DNA of 64,000 nucleotides from NCBI GenBank assembly GCA_039698035.1, contig JBDKSW010000003.1:124001-188000 (forward strand), in the 5' to 3' direction. Under the pieces are notes generated by a model. It searched no databases and was not told the origin of the DNA. It saw only the letters and a list, made by a program, of their open reading frames with translations. This stretch comes from JAJFUI01 sp039698035. GTDB lineage: Bacteria; Planctomycetota; Planctomycetia; Pirellulales; Thermoguttaceae. Of the stretch, positions 1-8,210 are shown in pieces (the stretch's first letter is position 1; the number at the start of each line of letters is the position of its first letter). Position numbers and translations under genes: made by a program.

Positions 1-438
1 CTGCACGAGCCGGAGATTGCCGAGAACACGGGCAACATTGGCCGCACATGCACGGCACTCGGGGCCAAGCTGTGGCTCGTGCGACCGCTTGGATTCCGCA
101 TGGAAGAGCGACGGCGGCGGCGTGCCGGCCTCGACTATTGGCAACACCTCGCGTGGCAGGCCGTCGACAACTGGTCGGCGCTCTTGGCACAACTGCCGGA
201 GAGCCGCCTGTGGTTTTTCACGAAACACGCGAGTCGCGAATACACCGACGCGGCGTTCGCGCCGGGCGATGGGCTCGTGTTTGGCGGGGAATCGCGAGGG
301 CTGCCGGCCGCGATGATCGAATCGCACGCGGATCGTTGCTTGCGGATTCCGATGAACGCGGAAGTCCGCAGTCTGAACCTGGCCGTCAGCGTGGCCGTCG
401 CGGCCTACGAAGCGCGGCGGCAGTCGGTCGCCATGTGA
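1..438 (+). CDS. trmL: tRNA (cytidine(34)-2'-O)-methyltransferase, 5'-truncated
   Basis: The reading frame is open from the first base of the window and ends in TGA at 436-438, so the true start lies upstream. The visible 145 residues carry SPOUT-class knot motifs: an ENTGNIGRTC segment near the beginning, GLVFGGESRGLP in the middle and IPMNAEVRSLNLAVSVA near the end. These are hallmarks of the TrmL/SpoU methyltransferases that use S-adenosylmethionine to 2'-O-methylate the wobble base of tRNA-Leu. Only about ten residues appear to be missing compared with the usual 150-160. A related SPOUT enzyme is possible, but the short length and the motif wording favour TrmL. Confidence 0.85.
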   Translation: MHEPEIAENTGNIGRTCTALGAKLWLVRPLGFRMEERRRRRAGLDYWQHLAWQAVDNWSALLAQLPESRLWFFTKHASREYTDAAFAPGDGLVFGGESRGLPAAMIESHADRCLRIPMNAEVRSLNLAVSVAVAAYEARRQSVAM

Positions 439-539
439 GGCGAGCCTGTTTTTGGGCTCTTGACCCTCGGCCTGGTCCAAGCGACAATCAGCCGGCGTTC
501 GGAACGGGCGACCGCGTTCGGCGGCCATCCGAATGTCAC

Positions 540-932
540 ATGCGGTGGAGACGGTTTGTGCACAAATTGGTTCTGATCGCGTTGGCCGGCGGCATCGGCA
601 CCTTGGCGCGCTACGGGCTGGGCGGCTTGGTGCAACAAGGCTCGGGCAAGCTGTTCCCTTGGGGCACGGTGGCGGTGAATCTGCTCGGCTGCCTCGCTTT
701 CGGGCTGCTGTTCTCCGCGTTGGAGGAGCGCCGGACGATGTCCGACCAGGTTCGGACGATTTTACTGGTGGGATTCATGGGGGGATTCACGACGTTTTCC
801 ACGTTCATGTTCGAGACCCGGAGTCTGATTGCGGACGCGCAGTGGCTGCCGGCCGTCGGCTATTTCACGTTGCACAACGTCGGCGGTTTCACGGCCATGG
901 TGGCGGGCATGGCCTTGGGTCGCTTGTTGTAA
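540..932 (+). CDS. crcB: CrcB/Fluc fluoride ion channel
   Basis: The 130-residue product is the size of a Fluc subunit and has four hydrophobic helices. Family motifs visible are GGIGTLARYGLGG in helix 1, GTVAVNLLGCLAFG in helix 2, GFMGGFTTFSTF in helix 3 (the Phe/Thr fluoride-track segment) and a final GxxxG-rich helix. Fluc channels work as dual-topology dimers that let fluoride leak out of the cell. ATG at 540 was chosen; GTG at 558 is an alternative that would remove six mostly basic residues. The next gene, a DUF190 protein, follows 34 bases later on the same strand, a pairing often seen with crcB. No fluoride riboswitch consensus was recognised in the 100 bases upstream. Confidence 0.9.
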   Translation: MRWRRFVHKLVLIALAGGIGTLARYGLGGLVQQGSGKLFPWGTVAVNLLGCLAFGLLFSALEERRTMSDQVRTILLVGFMGGFTTFSTFMFETRSLIADAQWLPAVGYFTLHNVGGFTAMVAGMALGRLL

Positions 933-966
933 AGAGACGGCCGTTCTCAGAACTAGGAGGCGTGCG

Positions 967-1317
967 ATGCGATTGCCCGAGGAAGCCGAACTGCTGCGAC
1001 TCTTCATTGGCGAAAGCGACCGCTATCAGGGCAAGCCGCTGTACGAGGCCGTGGTTCTGCACGCCCGCAAGCGCGGCATGGCCGGGGCGACGGTCCTCCG
1101 CGGCATCATGGGCTATGGGGCCGACAGCCACATGCACACGGCGAAGATTCTGCGTCTGTCGGAAGACTTGCCGATCATCGTCGAGATCGTGGACACGCCC
1201 GATCGAATCGCCGAATTGCTGCCCGAGCTGGACGCAATGATGAACGAGGGCCTCATGACGCTGGAACGGGCTCGGGTCATCGTGTATCGGCAAAGCCGGC
1301 CGACGAGCGCGTCGTGA
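967..1317 (+). CDS. DUF190 family protein
   Basis: This 116-residue soluble protein matches the DUF190 pattern: LRLFIGESDRYQGKPLYEAVV near the start, then ARKRGMAGATVLRGIMGYG, then LPIIVEIVDTPDRI. The fold is a PII-like ferredoxin fold, and a regulatory or ligand-sensing role is usually proposed; no biochemical function is established. A strong ribosome-binding site (AGGAGG, 955-960) sits six bases before ATG 967. It lies directly downstream of crcB, consistent with a fluoride-response operon. That link is inference from context only. Confidence 0.85.
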   Translation: MRLPEEAELLRLFIGESDRYQGKPLYEAVVLHARKRGMAGATVLRGIMGYGADSHMHTAKILRLSEDLPIIVEIVDTPDRIAELLPELDAMMNEGLMTLERARVIVYRQSRPTSAS

Positions 1318-1330
1318 CGTCCGGCGGCGG

Positions 1331-2194
<864 letters not shown>

Positions 2195-2368
2195 GGCGAT
2201 CTTCGGTCGATTGAGTAGGAGAGCGAGGCCAGGCGCAACGGTCTGGGCGAGCCTGGTTGTCCGGCAAGGCGTCGTGTTGAAATCGCGGCACCGCGCAAAC
2301 GCAAACCGGCGGCTGGCGGCCGCCGGCAATTGTTGCACCGGAAAAGACAATGCGAGGGCGGCCGCGGC

Positions 2369-2623
2369 TTATTGAGCGGCTGCTTCGACGACCTGAATGC
2401 GACGGCCGCCGCGATCGAACTTGACGTAGCCGTCGATCAGGGCGTACAGCGTGAAGTCGCTCCCCTGGCCAACACCGCTGCCGGGGTGAAACTTGTTGCC
2501 GACCTGACGGACGAGGATATTGCCCGCCTGAACCTGCTCGCCGCCGAACCGTTTGACGCCGCGCCGTTGGGCATTGCTATCGCGACCGTTCCGGCTGGAG
2601 CCTTGTCCCTTTTTATGTGCCAT
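2369..2623 (-). CDS. rpmA: 50S ribosomal protein L27
   Basis: The 84-residue protein starts MAHKKGQGSSRNGRDSNAQR, the classic L27 N-terminus that reaches the peptidyl-transferase centre, and continues with RRGVKRFGGE, RQVGNKFHPG and VGQGSDFTLYALIDG. Length and charge fit the family. In most bacteria rpmA follows rplU (L21) and precedes obgE. Here the upstream neighbour on the strand is a secreted hypothetical protein and the downstream one is folD, so the usual L21-L27 pair is split or lies elsewhere. Confidence 0.97.
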   Translation of the reverse strand: MAHKKGQGSSRNGRDSNAQRRGVKRFGGEQVQAGNILVRQVGNKFHPGSGVGQGSDFTLYALIDGYVKFDRGGRRIQVVEAAAQ

Positions 2624-2649
2624 AGATCACCACGTGAAATCGGTAGTGG

Positions 2650-2688
2650 GGCAGGCGTCTGGCCTGCCTTGGCGGAAATTCATCCGCC
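2650..2688. repeat. Two small adjacent hairpins between rpmA and the secreted protein gene
   Basis: GGCAGG (2650-2655) pairs with CCTGCC (2663-2668), and GGCGGA (2671-2676) pairs with TCCGCC (2683-2688) around a six-base loop. They lie downstream of the 2738-3679 gene and upstream of rpmA. They may act as a transcript end or be a degenerate copy of a dispersed GC-rich palindrome. There is no T-run immediately after on the minus strand. Confidence 0.4.
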
Positions 2689-2737
2689 TGACGAATGCCT
2701 TGGCAGACCGAGGGTCCACCCCAAGGAATCACTCTTT

Positions 2738-3679
2738 TTAGCGGTAAACCCACTCGTAGTCAACCCCGCCGGGCACTCCGTAGCGGATTTCCTCCTCGTG
2801 CTCGTAAAACTCGTCTGCCGGGCGCCAGAAATTGAGTTTGAGCGTTTTGCGGTAGAGCCGCCGACCGCTTGCGACCTGCCCCTTTTTGCTTTCGCCCGGG
2901 ACATCCTTCCAGCGGTAGGCGTTCGTCAGACCCGAGACGTAGATTGAAAAGCGAACGATTCGGGGGTCGATGTCTTCCCAAGTGGCGATGCCCCAGAGGG
3001 TTTCGTCGACGGCAATTTCACGACACATCTGGACGGTGGTCAAGAACTTGCGGTTTGGGTCTTCCCGCTTGCGGATGGCGAGCATCGCTACGGGAATGAC
3101 TCGATCGGGATAGACCTTGGTGAAGCCGACCTGCTCCTTCATATGCTGATGGCCCTCGAGCAAAAACTCGGGGGCGAATCGGACGGGGCGATCCTCCATC
3201 TTCACCTGGTAAAGCTGTTTTTTATCGAACGTCTCGTATTGCAGATCGACGTCCTGGACAGGATGCATCACCTTGCCGGTATTGGTGACTGAATAGACGA
3301 TGTACCAGATCGGCTTGCGTTGCATCAGGCCGCTGGGCTGCGGAACGTCCACCCAGATCATCCGCACCGGCTTGAATTGAATGTCGAGGATGAAGATGTC
3401 ATGCCGGAAGGGGACATCCTTGGCCCAGTCGAGCTTGGGATCGGCCGTGACCAGCTCTGTCACATCGTGGCGGCTGACGGACTCGTCCAGCGCGCGCATT
3501 GGATCCACGGACTTCATGACGCCCGGCGCCAAGGGACGGTAGGGGGACCTTGTCGAAGGCGTTCGGGCGGCCGGCTTGGCGACCGGCTCTTTCGAGGCAG
3601 CGTTCTGAGCGTGTGCCATCGGACACGCGCAAAACACTAGCGCCACCGACCAGAGCAAGAGAGACGTCGGGCGATTCAT
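2738..3679 (-). CDS. Conserved hypothetical secreted protein
   Basis: The 313-residue protein begins with a clear signal peptide (MNRPTSLLLWSVALVFCACPMAHAQ; cleavage expected after AHA) and is therefore exported. The mature part has a low-complexity stretch to about residue 50, then a compact domain with WVDVPQPSGLMQRKPIWYIVYSVTNTG, suggesting a beta-sandwich-like module, and a basic, aromatic C-terminus ending DYEWVYR. I recognise no catalytic motif and cannot assign a function. A good minus-strand promoter (3730-3759) lies 50 bases upstream, so it probably begins a transcription unit that may run into rpmA and folD. Confidence 0.75.
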   Translation of the reverse strand: MNRPTSLLLWSVALVFCACPMAHAQNAASKEPVAKPAARTPSTRSPYRPLAPGVMKSVDPMRALDESVSRHDVTELVTADPKLDWAKDVPFRHDIFILDIQFKPVRMIWVDVPQPSGLMQRKPIWYIVYSVTNTGKVMHPVQDVDLQYETFDKKQLYQVKMEDRPVRFAPEFLLEGHQHMKEQVGFTKVYPDRVIPVAMLAIRKREDPNRKFLTTVQMCREIAVDETLWGIATWEDIDPRIVRFSIYVSGLTNAYRWKDVPGESKKGQVASGRRLYRKTLKLNFWRPADEFYEHEEEIRYGVPGGVDYEWVYR

Positions 3680-3729
3680 CGAGAGACTCGCTGGTGTACT
3701 TTGCGCAACCCCTACTGGTTGCTAGTCCA

Positions 3730-3759
3730 AGTATAGTTGCCGCAATCGTGAAACGTCAA
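3730..3759 (-). promoter_or_regulatory. Putative sigma-70-type promoter
   Basis: On the minus strand TTGACG (3759-3754) is followed, after 18 bases, by TATACT (3735-3730). The predicted start near 3723 gives a leader of about 44 bases for the secreted protein gene starting at 3679. Confidence 0.55.
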
Positions 3760-3928
3760 GTCGCGGCCACCCCCCGTTGGAACGACAGTGTCGTCCGACG
3801 CCCTCGGCGGGACCATCTGCTTGATCTTTCGCGTCATGGCAACTATCATCGAGGTATTGCGGCTGGCGAATCTACGGACGGCGCCGGTAGCCAGGCAATT
3901 CTTACGGATCAGGCAGGAGTGCATTCCC

Positions 3929-4819
3929 ATGTCTCGCGCTGTTGTTGTGCTGGTCGGGGGGCTGTTGCTATTTCAAGCGGCCCAGGCATCCGCCCAGGAC
4001 GTTCTGAGTCAGGCCTATGGGCTGGGCGTTCACGCCTACTTCGCCAGTGACTACAGTCGGGCCTACGAGCAGCTGACCTCCGCGATTGATGGCGGATCGA
4101 AAGACCCGAGGGCATTCTATTTTCGCGGATTCGCCTACATGAAGCTTGGGCGTCCGACCGAGGCCGCGACGGACTTCCGCAAGGGGGCCGATCTGGAAAG
4201 CAAGGACGTCAACAACTTCTTCAACGTTGGCAAGTCGCTTGAACGCGTGCAGGGCGCTGCACGTTTGGAAGTCGAGAAGTATCGCACGGCCGCCCGCATG
4301 TCGGCTTACGAGCAGACGGAGCGTTTGCGGAAGGCCCGGTACGAAGCGCTGCGACGCGAGGAATCTCGGGTATTGCGAGAGCAGTCGCAAGGATCGGAGG
4401 GTCGACCGAAGGCAGGAAGCGGCAACGCGGTTCCGCCGTCTCCGGCACCGGGCGATGGCGCCAATCCGTTCGGCTCGGACGAATCCGAGGCCCAACCTGG
4501 GGACAACAGCAACCCGTTTGGCGACGCACCGGCCGAAGAACCCAAGGGCAAGAAGAAGGGGGGCGGCGTCGCGGGCTCGGTTGGCCGCTCGATCGGCAAG
4601 GGCATCGCCGGCGAAGAAAAGAAGCCAGGCAAGGACAAGCCGGCGGACAAGAAAGCGACGGACAAGTCGAAGAAGGCCGAAAAGGCCCCCGCGGAAGACG
4701 ACCCATTCGGCGAAGCGCCGGCCAAGGATTCGTCCGAGAAAAAGCCCGCTGAGAAGAAACCGGCCGAAAAGAAGGCTGACGAAAAGCCGGTAGACCCGAG
4801 CGATCCGTTCGGGCCGTGA
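3929..4819 (+). CDS. Exported TPR protein with Lys/Glu/Pro-rich tail
   Basis: The 296-residue product has a signal peptide (MSRAVVVLVGGLLLFQAAQASA), then about two tetratricopeptide-like helical pairs at residues 27-100 (AYGLGVHAYFASDYSRAYEQL, PRAFYFRGFAYMKLGRPTEAA). A charged helix follows, then a disordered tail from about residue 160. The tail repeats the short motif NPFG/DPFGxAP five times and contains long Lys-Glu-Pro stretches. It ends DPSDPFGP. The start at ATG 3929 is supported by AGGAG at 3915-3919; the frame is open further upstream but without a signal peptide. The TPR part suggests a protein-binding role in the periplasm; the substrate is unknown. Confidence 0.75.
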   Translation: MSRAVVVLVGGLLLFQAAQASAQDVLSQAYGLGVHAYFASDYSRAYEQLTSAIDGGSKDPRAFYFRGFAYMKLGRPTEAATDFRKGADLESKDVNNFFNVGKSLERVQGAARLEVEKYRTAARMSAYEQTERLRKARYEALRREESRVLREQSQGSEGRPKAGSGNAVPPSPAPGDGANPFGSDESEAQPGDNSNPFGDAPAEEPKGKKKGGGVAGSVGRSIGKGIAGEEKKPGKDKPADKKATDKSKKAEKAPAEDDPFGEAPAKDSSEKKPAEKKPAEKKADEKPVDPSDPFGP

Positions 4820-5068
4820 TGGCGAACCGGCCGCATGGGCGGCCGGCGCGCATGTCCAGACGGTTTCGCCGCATCTTGATTTTTGTTGCGGCAGCCCCTC
4901 GCTACGTTGTCTGTTGCCGGAGGGAGCGACTTCTTCGAGTCGCTGCGGAATTGCGCGTCTGTCGGGTCTTCGGCGGAATTGGCGAGCTGGGCCGCCACCG
5001 CATCGTGGCGCCCGTCGCAGTTCGCTGAGCCGCACTCTTGCTCTCCTGGCGGATGCCCTCGGCGGCCC
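4820..5068. other. Intergenic region with a GC-rich hairpin
   Basis: No gene is supported between the TPR protein and the DUF336 gene. An 8-bp stem, CCGGCCGC (4827-4834) with GCGGCCGG (4839-4846) around a four-base loop, lies seven bases after the TPR stop codon. It could act as a transcript-end structure, but no T-run follows. Confidence 0.4.
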
Positions 5069-5096
5069 TTGACACGGCAAGCGAACCGGCAACAAT
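5069..5096 (+). promoter_or_regulatory. Putative sigma-70-type promoter
   Basis: A perfect TTGACA (5069-5074) is followed after 16 bases by AACAAT (5091-5096). The predicted start near 5103 leaves a leader of about 35 bases before the DUF336 gene at 5138. Confidence 0.45.
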
Positions 5097-5137
5097 GAGC
5101 CGGCATTTTTTCCACGAGACTTTCAAGGAGCCCGCAA

Positions 5138-5551
5138 ATGGACGACATGACTCTGACGCAAGCCAATGCGGCGTTGGCCGCGGCCCTGAAAAAGGCGCAG
5201 GAAATCGGCGTGAAGATGAATATCGCCGTGGTCGATGTCGGCGCCAATCTCAAGGCGTTTGCGCGCATGGACGGCGCGTGGCTTGGCTCGATCGACATTT
5301 CCATCCGAAAGGCTCGCACGGCGAGATTTTTCGACATGAACACGGGCGAGCTCGGCAAGCTTTCGCAGCCGGGCGGTTCGCTGTTCGCGATCGAGCATTC
5401 GAACGGCGGTCTGATCACGTTCCCTGGCGGCATCCCGATTCGGAATGCGGCCGGCGTCGTCATCGGGGCGATCGGCGTTTCAGGCGATCGGGTCGAGAAC
5501 GACCACGCGGTTGCGACGGCCGGCGCGGCCGCCATTGCAGGCGAAGTCTAG
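5138..5551 (+). CDS. GlcG/HbpS family (DUF336) heme-binding-type protein
   Basis: This 137-residue soluble protein has the GlcG/HbpS/DUF336 layout: N-terminal helices, the strand IAVVDVGANLKAFARMDGAW, a helix with SIRKARTARFF, then GGLITFPGGIPIRNAAGVVIGAIGVSG, and an alternating Ala-rich C-terminus. Members bind heme or small molecules, act as sensors (HbpS) or serve as accessory genes in glycolate or cobalamin loci. No neighbouring pathway identifies its ligand here. ATG 5138 is preceded by AAGGAG. There is no signal peptide, so a cytoplasmic location is expected. Confidence 0.85.
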   Translation: MDDMTLTQANAALAAALKKAQEIGVKMNIAVVDVGANLKAFARMDGAWLGSIDISIRKARTARFFDMNTGELGKLSQPGGSLFAIEHSNGGLITFPGGIPIRNAAGVVIGAIGVSGDRVENDHAVATAGAAAIAGEV

Positions 5552-5878
5552 TGGGACCGTCAGGCGTCGGATCGGGCATTGGGACCGGATTTTTTGAAAA
5601 AGTCTGCGACCGAATCGGGCTGGAAGACGCGTTTTCTGGAGAAATTCCCCTCACGCGAGTGGTTTTCCTTGTTCCAGAAGGCGTCTTTGGTTCCTTTTTG
5701 CACATTCCCCGTTGCATCCAATGGGGAACCTGTTATGCTACGTACGAACCAGTGGCAGCCGTTGGGGGCTGTCCTCGGGGAGCGAGGGCTTTTTCAGGAA
5801 GACCCACGAGACCCGTTCCGTTTCCGTAGGCGCGATGCCAACCAAATTGGGTATCGCCGAAGAAGGAGTTTTTGAGGG
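5552..5878 (+). promoter_or_regulatory. Long leader of the RRM gene with a candidate promoter
   Basis: No gene is supported in these 327 bases. TTGCAT (5712-5717) and TATGCT (5734-5739), spaced 16 bases apart, form a candidate promoter. If correct, the RRM transcript carries a leader of about 130 bases containing several short inverted repeats and T-runs. Long structured leaders are typical of cold-responsive RNA-binding protein genes, but no conserved element was recognised. Confidence 0.3.
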
Positions 5879-6229
5879 ATGTCGAAGAAACTGTTTGTTG
5901 GCGGGTTGAGCTGGGGCACGACGGACGATGGTCTGCACGGCGCCTTTTCCCAATTTGGTGAAATCGTCGAAGCCAAGGTCATCACCGACCGCGAAACCGG
6001 CCGTTCGCGTGGATTCGGGTTTGTGACCTTCGCCAACGACGAAGGCGCGACGAAGGCCATCTCCGAGATGGACGGCACCGAGTTGGACGGCCGCACCATC
6101 AAGGTGAATGAAGCCGAAGACAAGCCGGCCCGGACCGGTGGCGGCGGTGGACGCGGTGGATACGGCGGTGGTCGCGGTGGCCGTGGCGGCGGACGCGGCG
6201 GGCACGGCGGCGGTCGCGACGACTGGTAA
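5879..6229 (+). CDS. Glycine-rich RRM RNA-binding protein
   Basis: The 116-residue product has one RNA-recognition motif (residues 4-82). RNP2 is LFVGGL (residues 5-10) and RNP1 is RGFGFVTF (44-51), with the aromatic residues that stack on RNA intact. A tail from residue 87 consists of GGRGGYGGGRGG-type RGG repeats and ends in DDW. Such proteins resemble cyanobacterial Rbp and plant glycine-rich proteins and usually act as RNA chaperones, often cold-induced. GAGGG sits just before ATG 5879. The gene appears monocistronic. Confidence 0.92.
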   Translation: MSKKLFVGGLSWGTTDDGLHGAFSQFGEIVEAKVITDRETGRSRGFGFVTFANDEGATKAISEMDGTELDGRTIKVNEAEDKPARTGGGGGRGGYGGGRGGRGGGRGGHGGGRDDW

Positions 6230-6287
6230 TCGCTTCGGCATTGCCGGACACAGCGCCAGTTTTTTTGACGTTCCATACCGACAGCTT

Positions 6288-6314
6288 CGCGTTCCCAGGG
6301 GCCCTGGGAACGCG
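6288..6314. repeat. REP-like perfect inverted repeat
   Basis: Thirteen-base arms (6288-6300 and 6302-6314) are perfect complements around a single G. The core GTTCCC...GGGAAC is shared with the repeat at 58898-58923. It lies in the 408-base gap after the RRM gene, 59 bases past its stop. Confidence 0.65.
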
Positions 6315-6637
6315 CGGCTTGGTCTTTTCATCACGACGCAGCCCGAGCGTTTTCTCTTGGCTGTGCGGGGCGTTAGCTTTTTTCATTGCCCACCGCGTGC
6401 GGCGCTGGACATGAGGCGCGACCATCCGAGCGGGTTGGGTTGATCCGGCGTTTGGCGGGCCGTTGTTGCTCTCAGCCATGTGGCGGTCGCGCCTCCAGGT
6501 CGTTTTCAGGTTCCTGGCGGCGTCTCGCATTTCCTCAGGTGCGATGCGCCCTGCGCAATTTGCCGCAAAAAAACGGCAACAAATCTTGCGCGCGCTGACA
6601 ACCGGTTGTCACTGGCATTGGCTAAGCTTGCCGTGTC
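6315..6637. other. Intergenic region with a 16-bp perfect palindrome
   Basis: No gene is supported here. TGACAACCGGTTGTCA (6596-6611) is a perfect 16-base palindrome located 27 bases before the small gene at 6638, a typical size and place for a dimeric regulator site. TTGCCG...CGGCAA just upstream forms another small hairpin around an A-run. Confidence 0.45.
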
Positions 6638-6943
6638 ATGAAACTGATCGATCAGCGCACGGCGAACGGTTCGCGGTATTTCAGCCAATTGGCCAACGCA
6701 GCCAACTGGAGCGGCGTCCGCGATCACACGCTCCGGTTGCCGGGCGTCAAGATCGCCAATTGCGTCGAGCCAGGTCCAGCGGACCCGTGGCTGGATTTCT
6801 TTTTCCGCGGCCATCGATTCGTGATTCACGGCCGGCAGCAGAGTCTCCATCTGTTTGTTGACGATCCGCAGTGCTCCGATCTCATTCTGTACCAGGTCGG
6901 GCGGCATTTCGAGCAGCTCGCGCAAGAGGCCGACGAGCGTTAG
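6638..6943 (+). CDS. Hypothetical protein, 101 residues
   Basis: A compact acidic protein without signal peptide or membrane segment. It contains PWLDFFFRGHRFVIHGRQQ followed by LHLFVDDPQCSDLILYQVGRHFEQL, which looks like an alpha/beta domain. I do not recognise a family. Codon use matches the neighbours, which supports it being real, and the 16-bp palindrome upstream may control it. No clear ribosome-binding site precedes ATG 6638. Confidence 0.55.
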   Translation: MKLIDQRTANGSRYFSQLANAANWSGVRDHTLRLPGVKIANCVEPGPADPWLDFFFRGHRFVIHGRQQSLHLFVDDPQCSDLILYQVGRHFEQLAQEADER

Positions 6944-6982
6944 AGCGTTTTTGGATTCAGGGCAGCAGATGCCAAACTCGCT

Positions 6983-7975
6983 CTAGCGGGTCGTGGGCGG
7001 GCGGGAAGCCGTCGTGGGGCCGCCGGTCTTCAGCGTCTCGGCCACTTGTTGTTTTAGGTCGGGCTGGACGGCGACGGCCAGGTCAAAGTTTTTTTGGGCG
7101 GCCTGGATGTCGCCCTGTTTCAGGTGGACCATCCCGCGACCGTACAAGGCGTTGGCGTAGCGTGGTTGCACGGCGAGCACCCTGTCGAAGTCGGCAGAGG
7201 CGGCCTTCAAGTCGCCGGTGGAGACCAGGGCCAAGCCGCGTTGGACATGGCACCAGTGTTCGTCGATCCAGCGGGCCGGCTTCTCGCGGAGTGCGGCGTT
7301 GAAATCGGCGATGGCTCCTTGGAAATCGCCCAACAGGCGTTTAGTCTCGCCACGACCTTCCAGCCCGTTGGCATCTTTCGGCAGGATTTCCAGACCGCGG
7401 TCGTAGTCGGCCAGGGCGTTCTCGAGATCGTTGTTCCAGCGGTACTCGCGTGCCCGATCGATCAGGTACACGCCGTTTTTCGGATTGAGGTCGATGGCCT
7501 TGCTGAAATCGGCCAACGCGGCCTGCTGGTCACCGCGGTCAGAGAGGCAGAGCGCGCGATCGTAATAATAGCCGGCGGTGTTCGGATCGATCTCGATGGC
7601 CTTGTTGAGATCGGCAATTGCGCCTGCGATGAAATGGAGTCGGCGGCGGAGCCAACCGCGATTGTCGTAGGCGCTGGCGTAGTAGGGGTTCAGCTCGATG
7701 GCCTTGGTGTAGTCTTGGTCGGCGCCGCGATTGTTGCCGAGTTCGGCCCGGACATTGCCGCGTCGGTTGAATGCCTCGGCGTTGCCGGGGTCGAGGCGAA
7801 TCACCGCGGTGAAGTCAAGTTCGGCGGCCTGCTTGTCGCCACGGGAATCGTGGTCGATGCCGCGGCTCATGTAATCCTGGGCATTCAAGGCCTCGTCGGC
7901 GTGGGCCGAGCATGCCAAGACGAGCAGCAGATTCAGGGCCAACAACGCGGACAGCAATATCTTGGAGTGGCACAT
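6983..7975 (-). CDS. Exported TPR-repeat protein
   Basis: The 330-residue product has a signal peptide ending CSAHA and then about eight consecutive tetratricopeptide repeats covering residues 30-315. Typical units are SRGIDHDSRGDKQAAELDF and YYDRALCLSDRGDQQAALADF, with the usual Gly/Ala packing positions and Pro caps. Such arrays form superhelical protein-binding scaffolds. ATG 7975 is preceded on the minus strand by AGAAAGGAA. The frame opens 27 codons further upstream, but those residues would bury the signal peptide. The partner is unknown. Confidence 0.85.
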   Translation of the reverse strand: MCHSKILLSALLALNLLLVLACSAHADEALNAQDYMSRGIDHDSRGDKQAAELDFTAVIRLDPGNAEAFNRRGNVRAELGNNRGADQDYTKAIELNPYYASAYDNRGWLRRRLHFIAGAIADLNKAIEIDPNTAGYYYDRALCLSDRGDQQAALADFSKAIDLNPKNGVYLIDRAREYRWNNDLENALADYDRGLEILPKDANGLEGRGETKRLLGDFQGAIADFNAALREKPARWIDEHWCHVQRGLALVSTGDLKAASADFDRVLAVQPRYANALYGRGMVHLKQGDIQAAQKNFDLAVAVQPDLKQQVAETLKTGGPTTASRPPTTR

Positions 7976-8118
7976 CGGCGTATTCCTTTCTGAGCATTGG
8001 CCTGCTGTGAAGATGACGCTTCGGATGAATGGTAGCGCGAAGATTGCGGTTTTCAACGCCGGGGAAATGCCGAGGGAAGGTTTCGGAGAACGATTCGGTC
8101 TGCGCGATTTCGCGCCGC

Positions 8119-8147
8119 TTGACGGCGGGAGGCTGGATTGTTAGTCT
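8119..8147 (+). promoter_or_regulatory. Putative promoter of the SDR gene
   Basis: TTGACG (8119-8124) is followed after 17 bases by TAGTCT (8142-8147). The -35 is good and the -10 weak; the predicted leader is about 57 bases. Confidence 0.35.
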
Positions 8148-8210
8148 GTGGGGCATACTGGGGATGGGGAATTTGGCGCCATTTATTTCGTCGATGGAGG
8201 ACCCGCTGCT

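Noticed and set aside
439..539. Possible fluoride riboswitch before crcB
   Set aside because: The conserved crcB-motif sequence elements and pseudoknot were not found in the 100 bases upstream.
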